A stretch of 64,000 bases of DNA from Rhyacichthys aspro (taxonomy: Eukaryota; Chordata; Actinopteri; Gobiiformes; Rhyacichthyidae): contig CM072148.1 of NCBI GenBank assembly GCA_036850595.1, forward strand, positions 1,345,160 to 1,409,159. Direction: 5' to 3'. Made by a program: the position numbers and the translations under genes. Positions 45,401 through 54,400 of the stretch are shown one piece after another. The notes below the pieces were generated by a model that ran no database searches, was not told where the DNA came from, and saw only the letters and a list, made by a program, of their open reading frames with translations. Within the stretch, counting starts at the first letter, position 1. Each line of letters opens with the position of its first letter.

Positions 45401-48400
45401 AACAGGTCATGCAAGTGTAATGAGCTCAAATCTTCAGATCGAATCCTCCTTTAACTGTGTTAGTGGGACAGCTCTGCATATTCTCGGGACGTTTGTGTTT
45501 TTGTGGAAAGTACGACTCCGAGACCGAACCTGCTCCGAGTGAAGCTGGAAGGATTACAACTCCTCGTGTTTCTGCTGAAGAAACGTTAGCTTCGTTTTGG
45601 GGAAACCGCATTTACCTCGAAATACCTCAATTTTACGTTCTCTAAATGTGTTGGAGCCTTCGTAACAGCTCCAGCTCATTGTTAAAGATACTGTTATTCT
45701 TTTTAGAATTCTAATATTTGAGATAAAATGATGTAAAACGATGCAGCTTTGGTCTTTGGGGTCTTTTTTGGAACCTTTTATATGAACAAGAAGTGATCAG
45801 AGTAAAACAATAATAAAAGTCTAAATGATAAGTGACCTTTTTACTTTTTTCTTTTTTTTTAAATTCATAATAATAATAATTCTGTTCTGTGGCACAGCTC
45901 ATTAACACTCACTGTTTATTCTTGTTCTCACTTAAATTCTGACTGTTCCTTTCTTTCAATAACACTCTCCAATAGTTGAGCCAGTCCTTTTTCAGTTTTA
46001 TAATGCCTTGTTGTATTTTTAAAACCAGGCTCCCTTTGACAAACTGCATTAACCTTCTCTGTAACTCTTCTGGTTTAGGCCTCTGTCTCAAATAAAGGCA
46101 AAAAAAACCCTCAAATATCTTTTACAGAAGAAGTGGAAGTGTTGGAAATGGAGATGTAGACTTAAGTTTCAAGTCATTAACCATCTCTTTTGGGTTTTAT
46201 TTGGAGAAACTACAAAGCAAGAATTGTATTTGTAATTGTATTTTTTGGCCTTTTCTGGATAAATTTAAGAAGCATTTGGACTGAAAACTAAATAAAAACT
46301 TACTCCTCCATGTAGATCTGTGTATATTTCCCAAAACGTGAAGAGTTGTCATTGCGCACTGTTTTGGCGTTTCCGAAAGACTCCAACAGGGGAGTGGCCT
46401 CTAGGATCTGATCCAGCATAAAAGAAGGACGTTACTTTGGCAAATCTCCACAAACACGGACATTTTAATCGATACAAAAGACGGCGATTGACATTTTTAC
46501 CTCTATCTGATGTGAGACGGCAAAAAGAAGACACATAAACGAGAGATTTGAGGACATCATCGCAACTGAGAGAGATTTAAGGTGATTTATAGACGATACG
46601 TACCTGTTGAGTCACGTTGCGTTTGTGGTGAATGGCTGTCAAGTAACGCAGGATGAGTTTAGTAGCTTCTGTTTTTCCTGAGCCACTTTCTCCACTGTCA
46701 AGAAATATATGGAATTAAAACAAAATTAAAAACTTGTTTATTCAAATTTAAAAATGTTAGTGGAATTTTATACCTGATTACAATACACTGGTCCTTTTTG
46801 GCATCCATCATGGTGGTGTATGATAAATTAGCAATGGCAAAAATATGTCTGGAACAAAACAAATATCTATTTTAATATAAAAGGTGTCAGTTTACGCAGA
46901 GGAGAAATGAATACTTTATTAAATTTAATTAATAATGGTTTAAATAATGGTTTATCAGAACAAACAAGTGACCAAAAGTGATATGTTGTGTTTCATCATG
47001 GGTCTATTTGATTATACTTTAATAAATTCACTATTCTTAAAAACACAGAAGCCTATCTAAATATTAATTATTAGGAGTTGGTAAAACTAAAAGGTAGAGG
47101 CTGCTCGATTATGGAAAAAATCATAATCGTTTTGGTCATTATTGAAATCATTATTTTACATGATTAACGATAGACTTGATTCAAACGTATAAATAGTTTA
47201 ATAAATAAACTGAAATAATAAAGATAAATAAAAAAGATAATTCCCTGGAAACCAGTAATAAATAAAATCAAGTAATAAATAATGTTTTTTCTCGATGATG
47301 TAGGTTTTGTGATCGTTGGGAGACAAAATTATAATTGAAACTGTAAATTTGATTAATTGCACAGTCCTCCTAAAAGGTAATCAACTCACAATGTTTTCTT
47401 GTCTTTTATTTATTTACTTTTTTAGTTTTATTCAGTGAGAACAGTAGGTTTTACTCACAGATAATAATAATATAAGTTATTTAGTAAACGATGAGCAGCT
47501 GTGTGTCAGGTTCATCTCAGTGTGCGGATGTGAAGTGGTATTTAAATACAAAACCAAGCTCTCCCCGGGCAACCAACCAACAGTGAAATAAGAGCTTGGT
47601 ACCAACACCTGAGAGTGCTGGCATTTACACCTCAATTTACCATCATACAGAAACTCCCGACATGTAGACACAAGTAGACACAAGTAGACACAAGTAGACA
47701 CAAGTAGACACGTGTAGTACAACAGTGCGCTCTCTCAAATGTGTTAAATGTTCGACACAAGGAGCTCGGGGACTAGTTTTTACAGAAGTTAGAGGTAAAT
47801 ATCCAGACTTACGGAGGGTTGTCAGTCAGGCCACGGCCCTCGTACTGAAGCACCACGTCTGTGCCGTACATGTTGATCAACTTGTAGGGATTCACAGAGA
47901 CCAGGATGCCACCGATGTAAGTCTAGAAAAATAAAACAGACGTAGAAACTGAACAAAGTCTCTAAAATGAACCTATTAGTGACTGGGATATAGTGCGTAC
48001 GTATATGAGCTCCTGGTCAAAGCGCTTCTTCAGGTTCATTAGAACAGTGGTGTCATTCAGCTCACTGAAACACAGAAAGCTTTTTAAAATCTGTACTGGA
48101 TTAGATTAGACCCTCGACTGGAACACAGGTGAATAAATGAGACTGTGTTGTTCTTACGGCAGCTGCGTCATGTCCTCCATCCCCTCGGCCCAGCGCTTCG
48201 GTCTGTGGCCTGTCGTCGGCATGCTCAGGATAGAGTAGATCTAAACACAAATAAAATAAAAACATGACATAAAAACTACTAAAAAGCTAATAAAAATCTG
48301 TTGAGTTGGGTTTTCCAGCCCAGTTGTAACAACATTAATACGTCGACTAAAACTAAAGCTTCCATCTGTGTCTTTGAAGATACACATAAAAGAGAAACAT

Positions 48401-51400
48401 AGCTTGTGTGTTTTAGTACAGCACATGAAATTAGTATTTTGTTGGAAATACTATGTAGTTTTGTAAAAATCTTTATTCTTTGTAAACTGTATTTACTTTA
48501 ATGTAAACTGACCCCAGGAAGAGATGCTAATGGAGATTGTAATAAACATAAATATAAACATTAACATAAATATAGGTGAGCCTCTGTGGTTTGATGGTGG
48601 AGTGTGTGCTTGAGCGACCCGGGTTCAGGTCCAGCTCAGCTCTATTTGTGTCATTCACTGTCAATCTATTCTGTCTCTATCGAACAAAGGCTAAAAAGGC
48701 AGAGAAAGAGAAGCGTTTCTGGAGTTACCTTATCATACCAGCTCTGCCCGGGCACCTTGTCTCTCTCCGGGGACCAGTCTGCGTCGTAAGGCAGACCGTC
48801 CATCCTCGGCGTCGGGAAGTACCCCTCTAACATGCCGTCTTCCCGGTACATGGCCCACTTTGACAGATTCTGGATCGTCCCGTGTGGCAGAACCCTCTCA
48901 GCCGCCCAAACGTCGTCCCCACCTTCGCCTCCACCTCGAGCGTTCCTGGCCCAGTGTCCCGAGCGTGGCCCGTACGGAGGGACCACGGCGTAGCGGTTAT
49001 CCTCCCCGTACAGAGCTGTGGGCACTCGGTACGAGGCGTAACGGAGATGCTGGTTCTGGATGGCGTCGGACAGGCTCGGGTTGTGGAACCGGCGAGTGAG
49101 AAGAGAACCGTCTGGAAGCCTACGGATCAACGAAACAAAAATGGACCAAAATGGACCAAAATGGTGGCACCTGGTTTTCTTCTGTCTTGGATAATGTTGA
49201 GCAGTACCTACCTTAAGTTGGCGTTACGGAATCCATCAATTTGCAGCGCGGAGGAAAGGTTTGGAGGAGTAGGATTGGGGATGCCTGACAGCACTGAGGA
49301 GTCTGGGAGCTGATATAAGTCTGTGGTACGTAGACCGCGGTTCTGCCTCAGAGCAAATGACAGGTTGGGTTTCTGACCAGGGACCAGCAGAGTGCCATCA
49401 GGAACGTGGTACGAAGCTTTACGGAGGTGTTGATTCAAAAGAGCCTGCAAGAATAACATTTAACAGTGTGATTTAATGAATGTTACGTATCAGCTGAGTT
49501 TCTACTGATAAAAAAGAAAACACAGAGAAACGTTTCAGTATATGTTGAAGGAAAGGTAAAAGAAACACTGTCAGATGTCTTTAGTCGGTCCATTAAAGGG
49601 CTGCTCATCATAATCACAATTATTTTGATCATTATTGAAATTGAAATCATGATTATTTTACATGTTACTCACTGACTTTGGAAATATGTTGGATTTATTG
49701 AACAAAACAGTGAATTCTCCTTAAAATTAATAATATATTCAAACGTATAAATAAACAGAAATAAAAATAAATAAGCTCAACAATGTCGTGCAGTTCCACA
49801 ATCTCCTGGAAACAAGTAATAAATAATAGTTTTTTCTCAATTACACAGGTTTTGTGATCATTGGGAGACGAAATTAAAATTGAAAATTTGATTAATTGCA
49901 CCTAGTTCATTTTGTTAAATTATATATATGTTGAGTTCAGGTGTCCATTGCTATTGGAACAAGGAAAAGGACAGGGACATACTTTAGACAGGTCAGGCCC
50001 AACTGGTTTCCGTGGGTCTATAATGATGGTTCCATCTGGAAGGGTGTAGGACGCTCCTTTGAGGTAGGGATTCTGCAGAGCACTCGCTAGACTCGGGCTC
50101 TTGGGTTTCCTCGGGTCAACAATAATGGTTCCATCTGGAAGTGTGTACGTTGCTCCCTTTAACGCCGGGTTATTGAGAGCCTAAAGAAAAAGAACAGCAG
50201 ACATTTATTTCATTTGGATATAAAACGATAACAGGATCTTGTATCTGAATAAAACGCCAAGATACGGTAGGTGCATGACTGACCTTGGCCAGGTTCGGTG
50301 ATACCGGGATGTTGGGATCGGTGACCCCTTCTGGGAGTGAGTACGAGGCATTTCTCAGAGCTGGATTCTGCAAAGCGGCGGACAGATTTGGAGAGACAGG
50401 CTTCCGTGGATCAATAATAATAGTCCCATCAGGAAGGGTGTAGGAGGCGCTCTTCAGGTATGGGTTGGATAGAGCTGCTGTGAGGTTAGGGGACTTAGGT
50501 TGGTTGGGGTCAATCACAATGGTCCCATCAGGAAGAGAGTAAGAAGCCCTCCGCAGAGCTGGGTTATTCAGCGCTCTGGCGAGGTCTGGGGAAATGGGTT
50601 GCTGCAAAACAAAGACGCAATCAACACACAGTTCAATTAAAACTATGGAAATGCATATGATTCGTTAAAATACTGATGGTTACCTGCTGTCTGGGATCGA
50701 TTATGGTGCCATCAGGTAAAGTGTATGTGGCACTCCTCAGATCCTGGTTCTGAAGAGCTCTGGAAAGGTTCGGAGACATGGGCCTTCTCGGGTCCTGAAT
50801 AAGTAATACGTAAAGTTCTTAATATCTTAAATAATTATTAACTTTTCACTTTTGCAGCGGTTTTATTTACACATCTGACAATAAAACAAAACTCAAACAC
50901 AGACTTCCTCACTGGTTTTACAGGACGGTTAACAGAGGACTGTACTGTAGACACAATGATATGTAAATAGTCAATAAGAACTGTAAAGAGCAGTAATCGT
51001 ACCCTTATATATGATCCATCAGGCAAAGTGAGCGAAGCCCCGCGGAGCTGTGGGTTTTGCAGAGCGTTTCCGAGCAGCGGAGAGGTGCGAGGGTCTGCGT
51101 ACGGGGACATCAAGGCTCCATCGGGCAGTCGATAGGATGACTGCATCAGCTGTGAGTTCTGCAGGGCGGAGCCTAACATGGGTGAAGAGGGCATTTGGGG
51201 GGCATATGGGGATCTCATCTGCATTGACGATTGAAACGACGCTTGGCGGAGGTTTGGATTCTGTTGGAGAGCTCTGTGGAGTTGAGGCGAGGCTGGTGCG
51301 TAGGGGTTTCTCATCGGAGATCTTAAAGACGAGACGCTCTGCAAACCGGCTCTGTTCTGAAGAGCATCGTGAAGCATCGGGGCGGGTCCGGGTTCTGTGA

Positions 51401-54400
51401 TATCACCATATGGTCCAACTATAGTAGGTCCGTATGGTGAATGAAGACCTGGAAGTTGATAAGAAGACACTCCTCTTAACGACTGCCCATGTTTTATGGC
51501 TCCAGAAAGCATTGGAGATGATGGCACTGAAGCATAAGGTGACACCGGTCTCTGAAGAGGAGATGAAAAAGAGGCTCCTCTGATGGCCTGATTCTGTAGA
51601 GCTCCTGACAACACTGGAGAAGAAGGGGCCATAGGCTGCTCATAAGGCGACATCGGTCTTTGTAAAGGAGAAACAAAAGATGCATCTCTTAGAGCCTGAT
51701 TCTGTAGAGCTCCTGACAACACTGGAGAAGCAGGAGGCATAGGTTGTTCATAAGGTGACATCGGTCTTTGTAAAGGAGAAACAAAAGATGCATCTCTTAA
51801 AGCTTGATTCTGTAGAGCTCCTGACAGCACTGGAGAAGATGGAGGCATCGGCTGCTCGTAGGGTGACACTGGTCTTTGTAAAGGAGAAACAAAAGATGCA
51901 TCACGGATCATCTGGTTTTGCATCGCGCCAGAAAGTAAAGGGGAAGAAGGAGCATAGTCCACATATTCTCCACCCATCCCGCCTGCATCAACATCCTGAG
52001 GGTATGGACCAAGAGGAGAAGAGAAGGAAGCCTGTTGAATAGCCTGGTTCTGCATAGCACGAGACAACATGGGCGAAGGGGGAGCTACGTATTGTTGTGG
52101 CTGGTCAAAATAAGGATCAGCATAAACACCAGGCATCTGAGCTTCAGGTGAGTAGAGAGGCTGATGAGGTAGGACTGGAGACGCCTGACGAGAAAGTCTT
52201 GGTGAAAGTCGTGGGGAAAGTCGTGGGGACGCTGGATGGGACATGTGTTTAAGTGATGGCTGAGGAGAGGCTGGGGGCATTCTTCTTAGAGACTGTTGAG
52301 CCATCAGAGGGCGCCCTCGAGCCACAGGCCGAGGGGGTAGGCGCCCGGACTCTCTCCTCCCTAAAGGAGCCCGGTGCACCATGGGAGGAGAGTGAAAAGG
52401 GGACGAGTGAAGGGAAGAGTCTATTGTCAGAACAGAAGACCTATTACTGCGGATGGACGAGGGTCGAAATGGCCGTACGTTCTGGGTCGGTGGGGGCACT
52501 GGTCGTCCTCTGAGACCCATGGGGGAAGGTCTCACTGTTCCTAGAGGTACATTTCCCCCCATCCTAGGCCTGGCCAGAGGAGTGGGGTCCCTGAGCAAAC
52601 GCGTTGAGCGTCGGGAAAGGGTCGGTGACGCTTGGGCGGGCCGTGGTCCGGGGGAGACACTACGATGTGACGGAGGGGGAGACGGAGAGGGTCTTCGACT
52701 GAGACGGGGTGACACGGGAGGAGAAGCACGACCCGGAGACTGAGGCCGAGCGGGAGGCTGCGTCTTCCTTCCACCGAACGGACTCCGAGCAGGACCGGGT
52801 GAAGGCGGAGGGCTTCGTCTCCTCAAGGAAGCACGAGGCGAGGACGGAGGAGACCGGCGACGCATCGAAGCTCTCGGCGAACCCGGAGGACTGCGACGGA
52901 TCATCGAGGCCCGAGGTGAGTGGTGGGCTGACGGGGGCCGGGCCATGGGAGGTGGAGATCTTTGAGGCGACATTCTACGGACGGACGACCGCGGCGAAGG
53001 AGGAGGCGACACCCGTCTCGATATAACAGAGGGCGATCTTTGAGGACCCATGAAGCCCCCTCTTACTGAAGGTTGTGGGGAGGGTATTCGTCTCTGGGAC
53101 ATCATCGGGGACGCTGGCATGGCCATAGGGTGGCGCTGCATCTGAGGTGAAGGCATCATGACTGAGCGACGCGATGGAGTCGGAGAGACTTGCATCCGTC
53201 GGGCTGAAAGTGGGCTCATGCCTGCCTGTTTGATGATCATGGCGGTGGGTGTGGGGATCGACGGGGGTCCGTAACCCTGCTCCTGGGACATCATCATCAT
53301 CTGGTCTGCCATCATTTGCTGTGAGGAAAATAACAACATTTACTAGTTTGCAAACAGATGGTGTGATTGTAACCATGACATTTTTATATTAAGCACACAG
53401 CATTTCCATTTAAGCTACTGTAGTGGACTCTGGATATGATACTTCCTCTGATCAGCTTTTAAAGATGTTATAAAGGACGATTTAATGTTTATGCCTCAGA
53501 CTTTGATTAATATTTACTTTAGATTAGGCTAATCTAACTGCACTGCAATTTAAAGAAAACAAGCCACGTCTCAAGCCCCTTTACAGTTTTACCAGAACAG
53601 TTTCATGAAAAGAGTCAGAACTGATTCCACAGTAAATCTATTTTAGTAATTTACCAGCTCCAGACCTAGTGATATTACAGAGAATTTACTGTGAAAGCTG
53701 TGTTGTGAAGAAATGCAGTAACAATAACGGAAAGGGCTCGTATTTACGTGATTACGGCAGACAAGAATCTACAATCTAAATGTAGATGATTAAGAACGAT
53801 ACATGCTTTTACGTCAGTCTCTAAAAGTCTCCAATAAAACCAGAAAAAGACGGCAGATTTGTTGAGTCTCTAGAAGAGTCTGAATACTCACTAAATATAG
53901 CAACAACATGGCTAAGTTTCTCGCTAAGGTCCTGTACATTACATCCAGCTTTGCTCTACCTCATCCATCTCATTACTGCCCCCAACAGGTAGTTTTAGGA
54001 ACTAGAATTCTTAACGTTGTCGGGTCACGTGTTAAAAAGAGTAATGTTCTGGTAACGAGGAGCATGAGTGAAAACTACTGATGATGGTGATGTGTTCAGG
54101 TCATTTACTGGAAACATGTAAAACAGGGGCTTCAGACGGTGTATGTTATAGTCTGAGGCTTGTACGTAGATCTTTATAAACCAATAAAAGCACTATTTCT
54201 ATGCATTTCAATAGTATCTGAGTCTAGTAAAAAGGATTCTGATTAGCTCCTAGTGTGACAGATCAGTTAAACTTGCCTGTGGGGACATCATTGGTTGCTG
54301 TGGCATCATCTGTTGTTGTTGTAACATCATCTGCTGCTGTGGAGACATCATTTGAGGAGACATACCGGGGTCTTGTAACATCATCTGCTGCTGTGGAGAC

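Noticed and set aside
50838..51002. Extension of the exon 2 frame past GSYIR
   Set aside because: Follows a GTACGA donor, loses repeat character and is not in the register of exon 3; taken as intron read-through.
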